Below are positions 41,900-50,514 of a DNA stretch of 64,000 bases, one piece after another (within the stretch, counting starts at the first letter, position 1; the number at the start of each line of letters is the position of its first letter). The notes below the pieces were generated by a model. The model did not search any database. It was given only the letters and a program-made list of their open reading frames with translations, and was not told the origin of the DNA. The stretch covers positions 2,728,001-2,792,000 of the forward strand of contig OZ241880.1 in assembly GCA_965203505.1 (NCBI GenBank). Direction: 5' to 3'. This stretch comes from Bin127 sp965203505 (GTDB lineage: Bacteria; Chloroflexota; Dehalococcoidia; Lucifugimonadales; Lucifugimonadaceae). A program made the position numbers and the translations under genes.

Positions 41900-44119
41900 T
41901 TACCTGAGTACGATGAACTCGGGGTTAGTCGAGATGTTGCTGTAGTGCTGTTGGCGACCGTTCCAAGAAGCGATTCTCGGACCAGCGACCACGCCCTTTG
42001 GTACCTGGACCACGCCAGCGTACTGAACCCAGTACATCGACCAGTCGACCCACTTCAGGTGAGCTTGCTCACGGGCGGCCTTGTCCTTCTCGGCAAGGAT
42101 CTCGAAGAGCCACTTGCCACCGGGCTGCGACTCGAAACCTACGCCCCAACCGGGTCGGCTGGATGAGGTGTCAACAGTCGGCAACGGCCAGTCAAGCGGG
42201 TAGACGTTCGAGTGAACGTCACCGTTCTTGAATACGGGCAGGAACTGCACTCGGCGTCGCATCCTTTGCGAGATGACTCCGCCGTAGTCCTCGATCAGCT
42301 GCTCGATTTCAATTCCAAGCTGCTCCCATTGCGAGGTGATGTAGTCGGCCACTTCAAGGCTGACTTCACCAATCTCTGCAACGTAGGCCTGCAAGGTCAT
42401 GCTCTCGATGCCTTGGCGCCTGCCGTCGACTAGCGGGTAGCCAGCGGCGGCCAGCAAGGCGTCTGCCAATGCGAGGTCACCGTTTGGCAAAGTCCACGGG
42501 TTGCCGTTTTCGAAGATCGTGCCAGCCGCGAGAGGCGAGCAGTCAATCTGGTTGCCTAGCCAGTCCCAGCAACCGGTAGTTCGGTCGGGGTCCCAGCCGG
42601 GGTACTCGGGGCCCATGTACTCGGAGTAGATCGGAGTACCTTTGCCGTCGAGGAAGACGTTGTTGATCTCGTTACGGTCGATCGCGATGGCTTGGGCGAG
42701 GCGGACCAGGCGAGCCTGTTCCATGTCGCTGATGCCGGGCGGGTTGTCCGTGTCAGCGTACGGTGCGTTTCCGCATCGATCGCGACCAGGAGCGTCACCG
42801 TCCGTGCAAGGAGCGTCCTCGGTTCCCCAAGGGTTGCCGATCCACGGGTAGTCCTGGGTGTACGGACCCTCGTTGGGGCCGGAGCCACAGGCGTTGTCGA
42901 ACGCATCCGCGCTGCGCTGGTCACCGCAGGCCCAAGGCTCTAGCGGCTCACCAGTTCGTGCGTGGGAGTGTTCCCAGAGCAGACCCGGGTACATGATCGA
43001 CTGTCCAACGAAACCGCCGGGCATCGTCTCAACAAAGCGGAAGCCTTCTTGGACTACGCCAGGAACGAGTTTGAAGTCCAGCGATGCCAGGTCGGCTTCG
43101 CCGTTGCGGAGCATGGCGATACGAGTGTTGTTCTCAGCAACCTGCACGTACGTGAACTTGTCGAAGTCGGGAACGGCGCGCCAGTGCTCGTCAAGAGCCT
43201 CGGTCGTGCAGCGGTCGCCAGGTACGCAGTGACCTTGGACGAACGGGCCGGTGCCGATGTGGTGCTCACGTGCCCACTCCACACCCATCGAGTCGGCGTG
43301 GGCGAGGTAGTAGAGACCTCGTGCCGCGCTCAAGCAACCGAACTGCGAGATCGGCAGGCAGAAGTAGACCGGGGAAACCAGTCCAATCTCTACCGTCATA
43401 TCGTCGACCTTCTCGGCTTCCAAGAAGATTGCAGCAAGGTCACCGGAGTTGCCGTAGGTGGTGTCGGGGTTGGTTGTGGCGTTGGACTCGTTGAAGTATC
43501 GGACGACGCTGTCGGCGTCGACGACGCCAAAGTCCATGTCCTCAAAGCCAACGGGCGAGTTGAACGGGATGCCTCCACCGTCCGGGTGCGATCGCATGGT
43601 CATGCGTACGCGGGTGCCAGCGGGGTCGATGTCCCAAGACTCTACGAGTTCGGGTGTCATCGGGTCGCCGTTCTCGAAGTGGAAGAAGTACTCTTCCACA
43701 CCGCCACCGACGGTCGGTGTACCAGCGTACGGACCGATGGTCGGTAGACCGATAACCGCGGAAACACGTCGTGTCGCAAATACGAGCTCGACATCCTCTT
43801 CCATGGCCTTAGGAGCCATGGCTTCGGCGGCTTTCTCAGCCGGGCGAGCGGTCGCTGCCGGTGCGGCTTCTGCTGCTGCCTCGCCCTTCATCGCCGGAGC
43901 GGCAGTTGCTGCCGCAGCGGCCTTCTCGGCCGGGCGCGCGGTTGCTGCAGGTGCCGCTTTTGCGGCTGGTGCAGCGGTCGCGGCCGGTGCGGCTGTCGCT
44001 GCCGGGCGTGCAGTCGCGGGAGCTTCGGAGCTACCACAGGCAAGCACGAACGCAGTTGTCGCGACGGATACCGTCAAGGGCAGGAATCCCCACCGCCTGA
44101 TTAGATAACTTAGTTTCAT
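41900..44119 (-). CDS. ABC transporter substrate-binding lipoprotein (peptide/nickel family)
   Basis: 739 residues. Signal peptide with lipobox LAC (Cys28: FVLACGSSE) anchors the protein. Residues 30-110 are an Ala/Pro/Thr/Lys-rich spacer of repeated AATARPA-like units, followed by the solute-binding fold of family 5 (QAIAIDRNEINNVFLDGKGT near 500). A Cys-rich insert (CTTEALDEHWRA; DAPCTDGDAPGRDRCGN) suggests an extracytoplasmic fold with disulfides. The strong AGGAGG site eight bases before the ATG implies high expression. Substrate unknown. Confidence 0.88.
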   Translation of the reverse strand: MKLSYLIRRWGFLPLTVSVATTAFVLACGSSEAPATARPAATAAPAATAAPAAKAAPAATARPAEKAAAAATAAPAMKGEAAAEAAPAATARPAEKAAEAMAPKAMEEDVELVFATRRVSAVIGLPTIGPYAGTPTVGGGVEEYFFHFENGDPMTPELVESWDIDPAGTRVRMTMRSHPDGGGIPFNSPVGFEDMDFGVVDADSVVRYFNESNATTNPDTTYGNSGDLAAIFLEAEKVDDMTVEIGLVSPVYFCLPISQFGCLSAARGLYYLAHADSMGVEWAREHHIGTGPFVQGHCVPGDRCTTEALDEHWRAVPDFDKFTYVQVAENNTRIAMLRNGEADLASLDFKLVPGVVQEGFRFVETMPGGFVGQSIMYPGLLWEHSHARTGEPLEPWACGDQRSADAFDNACGSGPNEGPYTQDYPWIGNPWGTEDAPCTDGDAPGRDRCGNAPYADTDNPPGISDMEQARLVRLAQAIAIDRNEINNVFLDGKGTPIYSEYMGPEYPGWDPDRTTGCWDWLGNQIDCSPLAAGTIFENGNPWTLPNGDLALADALLAAAGYPLVDGRRQGIESMTLQAYVAEIGEVSLEVADYITSQWEQLGIEIEQLIEDYGGVISQRMRRRVQFLPVFKNGDVHSNVYPLDWPLPTVDTSSSRPGWGVGFESQPGGKWLFEILAEKDKAAREQAHLKWVDWSMYWVQYAGVVQVPKGVVAGPRIASWNGRQQHYSNISTNPEFIVLR

Positions 44120-44285
44120 TAATGAACCTCCTGTATTGTGCCGCCGGAGCTGGTTCTGTAGACACGGATCCGCCGCGTCTATACCCCGACCGACTGTTCA
44201 CATCGCCGCGACCACGTCAATGGCGCTTGCAACTTCGCAGAGTATACAGCATTCCACTCGTATCGCGACTTACAATACGCGGGTA

Positions 44286-44314
44286 AATCTAGCATCACAT
44301 AAGCCGTTTGTCAA
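44286..44314 (-). promoter_or_regulatory. Sigma70-type promoter of the dpp-like operon
   Basis: Minus strand: TTGACA (44309-44314), exact 17-base spacer, TAGATT (44286-44291). It would give a ~160-base leader before the binding-protein gene. A second -10-like TATACT lies at 44241-44246. The stretch also carries the start region of the divergent SDR gene. Confidence 0.6.
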
Positions 44315-44349
44315 CTCAACACGGCATTTCTCAAACTAGACAGGAACCC

Positions 44350-45150
44350 ATGAAACCCGAAACTGCCGCTAGCGCCTCTGATGAATCAAGCCAGATGCTT
44401 AACGGCAAATGTATCGTCGTCACCGGCGCAAGTTCCGGTATCGGTCGCGCTACTGCGGAAGTGGCCGCCAAACATGGTGCAAACGTCGTTGTCGCCGCGA
44501 GGCGGGCTGAGTTGTGCGCCGAAGTCGTTGAAGGCATCGCCAGCGTCGGAGGCAGTGCGACGTATGTCCAGACCGATGTGACCAACCCGGACGACGTAGA
44601 TCGAATGATCCGTCACGCGTTGCGGATATTCGGCAAAATCGACGGCGCTTTCAACAATGCGGGGGTTTTGTTAGACGCGGGAAGGATTCACGAAATCGAC
44701 GATGAGGTTTTCAGACGATCTTGGGAAGTGAACGTGATGGGCGTTTGGCTTTGCATGAAAGCTCAGATCGAAGCGATGATTCAGCAGGGCCAAGGCGGTT
44801 CGATCGTCAACGATTCTTCACGAAACGGTCTGCGCGCCGACATAAAGCGCCCTGCGTATACCGCAACCAAACACGCCGTCAGCGGCTTGACGAAGGCCGC
44901 TGCGCTTGACTACGCGCGGATGAACATCCGGATCAATGGCATATGTCCGGGACCCATCGATACTGACATGATGGTTTCGGTAGACGGAGGCGACGCTGAT
45001 TTCCGGCGGAGAATCGAGGCGGCGGTGCCGCTCGGACGATACGGTGAACCATCCGAGGTCGGCGAACTCGTCGCTTGGCTGCTCTCCGACAACGCTTCGT
45101 ATGTGACGGGTCAGATGGTCGGCATCGATGGCGGATTGCTTGCGACGTGA
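44350..45150 (+). CDS. Short-chain dehydrogenase/reductase (SDR)
   Basis: 266 residues, classical SDR. Cofactor motif VVTGASSGIGRATAEVA (TG-x3-G-x-G), NNAG in GAFNNAGVLLDAG, catalytic Ser in VNDSSRNGLRAD and Tyr-x3-Lys in YTATKHAVSG. The ARRAE after strand 2 suggests NADP(H), which is not certain. The ATG at 44350 has an AGGA site; the frame runs further up to 44308. It overlaps the next gene by four bases (GTGA). Confidence 0.9.
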   Translation: MKPETAASASDESSQMLNGKCIVVTGASSGIGRATAEVAAKHGANVVVAARRAELCAEVVEGIASVGGSATYVQTDVTNPDDVDRMIRHALRIFGKIDGAFNNAGVLLDAGRIHEIDDEVFRRSWEVNVMGVWLCMKAQIEAMIQQGQGGSIVNDSSRNGLRADIKRPAYTATKHAVSGLTKAAALDYARMNIRINGICPGPIDTDMMVSVDGGDADFRRRIEAAVPLGRYGEPSEVGELVAWLLSDNASYVTGQMVGIDGGLLAT

Positions 45151-45698
45151 TTTCCCAGTCGGAAAGAGATCTGATCGTGGCGATCCACGACACGCCGACC
45201 AAGGTCTGCCTTGTGATCACGGGTGCCGGGACGAGCGCGATTTCCGCCCTTTTCGCGGTGTCTGGCGCTTCTCGAACGGTGATCGATGCGCAGGTGCCCT
45301 ACTCTCGGTCGGCGCTCGACGACTATGTCGGTGCCGCAGCCGAGCAGCACGTTTCGAAAATCGAAGCCGCATTGATGGCGACCCGCGCTTACCAGCGCGC
45401 GGTCGAATTGAGCGATTCCGATGGTCCATTGAATCATCTGGTCGGACTGTCCTGCACCGCTGCAATCGCAACTGACCGAGTTCGGCGGGGCGAGAACCGC
45501 GCGCACATCGCGTGGCATGACGGCGAGAGGACATCGACGATCTCGATCGCGTTGAATAAAGGAGCGCGTGATCGGGATGGGGAAGAATCAGTATGTAAAG
45601 CCTTGGTTTTGAACGCGCTTGCCGAAGCCTGCGGTGTTAAAGCGACGATAACGCCAAAGTTGCTCGAGGGGGAACATGTCGAGCGTTCGGACCATTGA
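45147..45698 (+). CDS. CinA C-terminal-like protein
   Basis: 183 residues, GTG start overlapping the SDR stop. Order and spacing of blocks resemble the CinA C-terminal (NMN amidase) fold: VCLVITGAGTSAISALFAVS, GASRTVIDAQVPYSRSALDD, VSKIEAALMATRAYQRAVEL and LVGLSCTAAIATDRVRRGEN. The catalytic Ser motif E-S-C-T-G-G of CinA reads TGAGTSA, so the amidase activity is not assured. From memory, plants have a protein joining such a domain to a nucleotidyltransferase, matching the next gene. Overlaps that gene by 23 bases. Confidence 0.6.
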   Translation: MISQSERDLIVAIHDTPTKVCLVITGAGTSAISALFAVSGASRTVIDAQVPYSRSALDDYVGAAAEQHVSKIEAALMATRAYQRAVELSDSDGPLNHLVGLSCTAAIATDRVRRGENRAHIAWHDGERTSTISIALNKGARDRDGEESVCKALVLNALAEACGVKATITPKLLEGEHVERSDH

Positions 45699-46305
45699 AC
45701 GAGTGGTTGACGGGGATCAGGCCATCGGCGTTTACAGGCCGGGACGAGGCTGGTTCGACGTGCCGCCGCCCGATGCGATCGTGTTGTCGGGTTCATTCCG
45801 TCCGTTGCACCGAGCCCATCGCACCTTGCTCAAGGTCGGATTGGAAATATCTGGGAAAAACCTCACTCCATGTTTCGAGTTGTCGATCACAAACGTAGAG
45901 AAGCCAGACATCGCGGTTGCGGAGTTGCGGGCACGAATAGCGCACTTCACCGAACCGAGTGACACCGTATTAATCACGCGGGCAGCGACGTTTTTGGAGA
46001 AGGCTCGCTTGATGCCCGGCACCACCTTCGTCATCGGCTACGACACCGCGATCAGGCTGTTCGACGATCGTTTTTACGCTGACTCGCAAGCGGCTTCGCC
46101 GAGCATGGCAGCGATGAACGAATTCCGCAACTTGGGATCGAGCTTCATAGTCGGGGGGCGACGTGACGCTGAAGGCAGATTCAGGACCGTCCGCGATGTA
46201 GATGTCCCGGCAGGCTTTGAGTCGCTCCTGTTGGAGATCCCGGAGCACATGTTCTCGGACCCAATCTCGTCAACGCAGATCAGGGAGCGGAGAACCATCG
46301 ATTGA
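45676..46305 (+). CDS. Nucleotidyltransferase-fold protein (NMNAT/cytidylyltransferase-like)
   Basis: 209 residues. The first motif GSFRPLHRAHRTLLKVGLEI matches the G-S-F-x-P-x-H-x-x-H of the nucleotidylyltransferase superfamily, and the ISSTQIRERR near the C-terminus matches its second signature (I-S-S-T-x-x-R). The substrate is unknown; NMN or another nicotinate/nicotinamide-type mononucleotide is possible. Overlaps the CinA-like gene by 23 bases, so the two products are probably made together. Confidence 0.7.
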   Translation: MSSVRTIERVVDGDQAIGVYRPGRGWFDVPPPDAIVLSGSFRPLHRAHRTLLKVGLEISGKNLTPCFELSITNVEKPDIAVAELRARIAHFTEPSDTVLITRAATFLEKARLMPGTTFVIGYDTAIRLFDDRFYADSQAASPSMAAMNEFRNLGSSFIVGGRRDAEGRFRTVRDVDVPAGFESLLLEIPEHMFSDPISSTQIRERRTID

Positions 46306-46371
46306 ATCCAACAAAATACAATCGAAAACCGCTTCACGCGCAGTAACCATGTAGCAATCAGGAACTCTCCT

Positions 46372-46953
46372 TTGACAAACAACGCAAACCCACGGGTGGC
46401 ATCCGCAGATGTTGCTCCTTTGTTAATTGATCGATGGTCGCCAAGATCGTTCTCATCCGAGCCGTTGACGGAAATTGAAATCGCTTCGATCTTTGAGGGC
46501 GCGCGATGGTCGCCTTCATCGTTTAATCGCCAACCATGGCTGTTCGTTTACGAGACCGATGGGCCCGACCGGCAGATCTTCGATTCGATTCTCATGCCCG
46601 GCAATCAGGTGTGGGCAACCAAGGCACCATTGATCGGATACATATTCGCCAACACCAAAACACCGGAAGGTCGCCGACCTCGTACTTCCCAATTCGACAC
46701 TGGAGCCGCGTGGATGTCTCTCGCCCTGCAGGCACGTTCGTTGGGGCTATATTCCCACGCCATGGCAGGTATCGACCACGACGCCGTTTACGAAAAGCTC
46801 GGCGTTTCCGACGAGTTCTACACCGCGATGTGCGGGTTTGTAGTCGGAAGAATCGGACCTCGCGAGGAGTTGCCCGAAGATTTACAGGAACGCGAATCGC
46901 CGAACGACCGCAAACCGATCAGCGACATCGCGCACAAGGGCGTGATGTCATGA
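46372..46953 (+). CDS. Nitroreductase-family flavoprotein
   Basis: 193 residues with an FMN-binding fold. SPRSFSSEPLTEIEIASIFE and EGARWSPSSFNRQPWLFVYE are the typical start (R-S/R-F ... P-S-x-x-N-x-Q-P-W), and GAAWMSLALQARSLGLYSHA forms the dimer-flavin helix. Reduces quinones, nitro groups or similar. TTG start with a GGA site. It ends seven bases before the end of the convergent SDR gene. Confidence 0.87.
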   Translation: MTNNANPRVASADVAPLLIDRWSPRSFSSEPLTEIEIASIFEGARWSPSSFNRQPWLFVYETDGPDRQIFDSILMPGNQVWATKAPLIGYIFANTKTPEGRRPRTSQFDTGAAWMSLALQARSLGLYSHAMAGIDHDAVYEKLGVSDEFYTAMCGFVVGRIGPREELPEDLQERESPNDRKPISDIAHKGVMS

Positions 46954-46959
46954 AACGAT

Positions 46960-47814
46960 TCAGTCGAGCGCGGCGAAGGTGAAGTTGTCGTCAGGATGCT
47001 GGAGGGCGTAGTGCGCCTGCCGCAGGCCAAACTTCTCTTGTAATTGGACGGTCAAACCGCCATCGATCATCAATGTGTGACCGGTTATGAACGAGGCGTC
47101 ATCGGAGCAGAGGAACGCGATGCCGGCTGCAATCTCTTCCGGTTTGCCCGTTCGCCGAAGCGGGTACTGATCCGCGAAGAACGCGTGTCCTGTCGGGTTC
47201 GCGTCCCACATCTCGGCTAGTCCTTCCCCTACGATGTGGCCCGGACCGATGGCGTTCGCCCGGATACCGTCCGGGCCGTACTGCACCGCAAGCTGGCGGG
47301 TCAGTCCGACCACCGCTGCTTTGCCTGTCTCGTAAACCAGCATCCCAGTCTCCTGGAGATACGAGTGGACAGAAGCAAGGTTGATGATCGATCCTCCTCC
47401 AACGGCGCGCATGTGAGGAACTGCGTGTTTTGCGCCAAGGAACAGTGCTTTCACTAAGACATCAATCCCGTAGTCCCAGTCTTCCTCAGTGACGTCGATG
47501 GCGTCACCATGAATCCGTGACTCGCCGGATATCACACTGAAGGCGTTTTGCACCAAGATGTCCAACCGTCCGAACGCATCAACTGTCTCGTCCACCATTC
47601 GGCGGCAATCTTCGGATGAAGCAACGTCGATGTGGGAAGCTACGGCGGTTCCACCTGCGTCAGCTATGCGTTCGACGTTTGCGGCGGCAGCGTCGTCGTT
47701 GATATCGGCGATCAACACGTTGGCGCCTTCTGAAGCCAATCGTCGTGCGGTCGCCCCGCCGATACCCAACGCGCCACCGGTGATAAGAGCTGCTTTGCCT
47801 TCAAATCTGGTCAT
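46960..47814 (-). CDS. Short-chain dehydrogenase/reductase (SDR)
   Basis: 284 residues. Cofactor motif LITGGALGIGGATARRLA, Asp at the end of strand 2 (IADINDDAAA) favouring NAD, Ser in IINLASVHSYLQETG and Tyr-x3-Lys in YETGKAAVVGL. The NNAG motif is changed to QNAF. The C-terminus is extended by ~25 residues (EKFGLRQAHYALQHPDDN). Substrate unknown. Confidence 0.88.
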   Translation of the reverse strand: MTRFEGKAALITGGALGIGGATARRLASEGANVLIADINDDAAAANVERIADAGGTAVASHIDVASSEDCRRMVDETVDAFGRLDILVQNAFSVISGESRIHGDAIDVTEEDWDYGIDVLVKALFLGAKHAVPHMRAVGGGSIINLASVHSYLQETGMLVYETGKAAVVGLTRQLAVQYGPDGIRANAIGPGHIVGEGLAEMWDANPTGHAFFADQYPLRRTGKPEEIAAGIAFLCSDDASFITGHTLMIDGGLTVQLQEKFGLRQAHYALQHPDDNFTFAALD

Positions 47815-47903
47815 TTATCCTGTTCCTCCGTCAATTGGTCTGCGTGAGATGATATCGCCGCGTTGCGCAGCCTGACGAGACGTGCGTTCGGGATGATGGA
47901 TAC

Positions 47904-48992
47904 ATGATGAACCCTAGTTTAGGTTTGCAGATTCAAACCGCCGCACAAAACGGCGATCCGACTGCTATCGTTGGAGAGTTGCTGGAGCGCGCTGGTCTGA
48001 GTGAGGCCAAGGCACTGGGCTACGCGCCGTTGTTAGGCGGGAATCCGGAAATGTCGCAGGTGTTCCGTGTGCGGATTTCTGGCAATGGTGACATCCCGCG
48101 GACTGCCATACTGAAACTCCCAGCGAAGTCGCCCGTTGATCGCACCAGAGAATCGGCGAACGGCAGTTACCAACGCGAGATCGAAGTCTACCGACTGCTG
48201 CAGGACTTACAGGGCGGATTTCAGCCTCGAATATTGTCGGAACTGTTCGATCCAGAAACTAGGACTGCTGCCCTGTTGATCGAGGACTTGGGTTACCTAC
48301 CATCCCGTGATGAGTTCATGATCGGCGTAGTTCAGGATGCATTGGTGGGTTTGGCGCAGATTCATGCGCGTTTCTGGTGCGATGATGAACTCGGAGCCAA
48401 GCCTTGGATGCGCGACGGTTGCCGGGCTGACATCTTCAACGAAGACACGTCCCAGTTCGCGCCGAACTGGGAAACGCTCTGCAAGTCATCCTCGCTCCAC
48501 CCCTGCGATCATTCAAACGTCAACGAAGTAGGCTCGTTTCTCTCGGACCATCTGCTAGAAGTCTTGGATGAATTGGATGCGCGCCCTAAGACGTTGATCC
48601 ACGGTGATCTGCATCGGGAGAACATGATGCTCCGCAGAAACGGAGCCACCGTTGAGCCGGTTCTGATCGATTGGCAGGATGCGGTATACAGCGGTGCCAG
48701 CAGCGATGTTGCGAAGTTCTTAGCCACCACTCTCAGGCCAGAATTGGCGGCGGCTCATTTCGAGGGACTTATTGATTTCTACTACCGGACGTTAATGGAG
48801 GATGTCCGAGGGGGTTACTCGTTTTCCGTGTTCCGGCGCGATGTCATGCTCGCGTTATTGGGCACGTTTGCGAATTACGTGATCTGCGCGTCCACCGCGG
48901 TGACCGAAGGCATTGATCCGGAGTCTGAGAACCGATCGTTGAGGAGTGTTTCGGCCGTGATCGACGTCGTGAGGCCGCTTGAAGCTCTTTGA
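47904..48992 (+). CDS. Aminoglycoside phosphotransferase-fold kinase
   Basis: 362 residues. Small-molecule kinase fold. Seen: RTAILKLPAKSP with the ATP Lys, TLIHGDLHRENMMLRRNG (Brenner motif H-G-D-x-x-x-x-N) and PVLIDWQDAVYSG (Mg-binding I-D-W). The order and the tail resemble ecdysteroid-kinase-like/DUF1679 proteins more than antibiotic kinases. The substrate is unknown. Single gene between two minus-strand genes. Confidence 0.85.
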   Translation: MMNPSLGLQIQTAAQNGDPTAIVGELLERAGLSEAKALGYAPLLGGNPEMSQVFRVRISGNGDIPRTAILKLPAKSPVDRTRESANGSYQREIEVYRLLQDLQGGFQPRILSELFDPETRTAALLIEDLGYLPSRDEFMIGVVQDALVGLAQIHARFWCDDELGAKPWMRDGCRADIFNEDTSQFAPNWETLCKSSSLHPCDHSNVNEVGSFLSDHLLEVLDELDARPKTLIHGDLHRENMMLRRNGATVEPVLIDWQDAVYSGASSDVAKFLATTLRPELAAAHFEGLIDFYYRTLMEDVRGGYSFSVFRRDVMLALLGTFANYVICASTAVTEGIDPESENRSLRSVSAVIDVVRPLEAL

Positions 48993-48994
48993 GA

Positions 48995-50356
48995 TCAACC
49001 TCTGGCGGCTGAAGTCGCGCTGCGTCCGTAGATGCCGTGATTGGCGCCAGCAGATTGGTCCCGAAGCATCACGAGCGTATCGGAGTAGCCCATGACGCGT
49101 GTTGCGAACTCTTCTTCGCCGCTGAGCGCGAAACCACCCCGTCGGGAAGCGATCTCGCCGTTTGAAAAGAATCCTGCTATCGGAATGGAACCGAAGCGCT
49201 CGGCGATCAACTTCGCGTCGTGATCATCCTCTTCGAACATCCGATAGCCTCTGGCGACCGAGTTGAAGCACAGCATTGCGTCAACGTTCTTGCCACGTTC
49301 GCCGATGTGCGATGCGTAGTTGTCGAGGTTCTGGCTTAGACGTCTAGAAGCGAGCTCGCCGTCTCGGACGTGGAATTGAAGTGCTTGTCCGTCTTCGACC
49401 AAATCACCGATCATCATCGCGCCTGTCTCTTGGTCCATGTCCATGATGTTCCGCATAACGTAATCTGGATCGATCAATACACCGTTGGATTCGAGACCAA
49501 CAACGAGGGTTCGCTTCATCCGAAGCTGACTCAGAGGATCGGCGTTCAAGAAGATCTCTTCCAGCACCGATAACGGGGTCCGGTCATCCAAGCGGTGTAT
49601 CTCGTTGCGGTTGGATTTGGTAATCACCATGCTGGGGCCAACCGGCTCTTCGCTACCGGAAACAATCATGTCGGCATCGAAGTTTTGCTTGATGAGAAGT
49701 CCGACTGCGCCGTGGTGTCGCAACTCTTCGCCGAAGAACATTCGGTTCTCGCCGTATTCGTGACCACCGCTTACAAGGGCGCCGAATTTCATGACCGAGG
49801 GGTAGACGGAGTCGAGCATTGAGAGCGCGTACTCGGTAGATACGGTCAGAGGATCGATGAATACCAACATCAGACCGTCTTCGTAATCGGCCGGATCGGC
49901 ACCTATAGCCTCTGCGAGCGATTCGGGCGTTGCGTCTTTGCCGCTCGCTTGCTTGTCAGAAAATGCGAACGGGTGCATGGACTTGGTGTCGCAACTCCCT
50001 GCCAGCACGGAGATTCCGGGGCCCGATTCAAGTTCCTTTTTTGCTCCAATTACACCTGAACCCGAACATCCGATTGCCACCGTGAAGCCCAATTGGCGGT
50101 GCAATTCAGGTAGAACGTTTTCAAATTCCGGGTATTTCGGAGCGGACGCGAACAACACAACCAGATCAGGATTCGCGCCGCCGAGTTGATCTCGGATCTG
50201 CGCGCACATATCTTCCACTTCGTCAGGTTCGTCGTAGCTTTCGCAGATCGCTCCTGCGTATAGACCCGACGCGAACGCGCGTGATCCCGCCACATGCACG
50301 GGGCTTGATGTTGCCGACGTGTTGGAATTCGAGCCCCACTTAAACTCGGCTTGCAT
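48995..50356 (-). CDS. FIST-domain sensory protein
   Basis: 453 residues. FIST_N (about 30-230; NPDLVVLFASAPKYPEF, FTVAIGCSGSGVIGAKKE) and FIST_C (about 235-430; MLCFNSVARGYRMFEEDDHD, IPIAGFFSNGEIASRRGGFA) domains, thought to bind small ligands such as amino acids. In many genomes a FIST gene sits beside a histidine kinase or methyl-accepting protein; none is nearby, so its partner is unknown. Confidence 0.88.
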   Translation of the reverse strand: MQAEFKWGSNSNTSATSSPVHVAGSRAFASGLYAGAICESYDEPDEVEDMCAQIRDQLGGANPDLVVLFASAPKYPEFENVLPELHRQLGFTVAIGCSGSGVIGAKKELESGPGISVLAGSCDTKSMHPFAFSDKQASGKDATPESLAEAIGADPADYEDGLMLVFIDPLTVSTEYALSMLDSVYPSVMKFGALVSGGHEYGENRMFFGEELRHHGAVGLLIKQNFDADMIVSGSEEPVGPSMVITKSNRNEIHRLDDRTPLSVLEEIFLNADPLSQLRMKRTLVVGLESNGVLIDPDYVMRNIMDMDQETGAMMIGDLVEDGQALQFHVRDGELASRRLSQNLDNYASHIGERGKNVDAMLCFNSVARGYRMFEEDDHDAKLIAERFGSIPIAGFFSNGEIASRRGGFALSGEEEFATRVMGYSDTLVMLRDQSAGANHGIYGRSATSAARG

Positions 50357-50459
50357 GAAGCGTCATTCTCCAAATTTCTCAACTGGTTTCGCACCAATCG
50401 ACACCCGAGTACGCCGCCGCACTCTTCATGATGCGTGATGTTGATTTTGGCAAAACGCG

Positions 50460-50495
50460 GCGAGTCGAAACAATACGGAGCGATACGACTCGCCC
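50460..50495 (-). terminator. Hairpin after the aminotransferase gene
   Basis: A 9-bp inverted repeat (GGCGAGTCG/CGACTCGCC) with an 18-base loop, 20 bases past the stop of the aminotransferase and before the FIST gene, both minus strand. No T-run follows, so termination is uncertain. Confidence 0.35.
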
Positions 50496-50514
50496 TCAAT
50501 CTCACGCTATTTCG

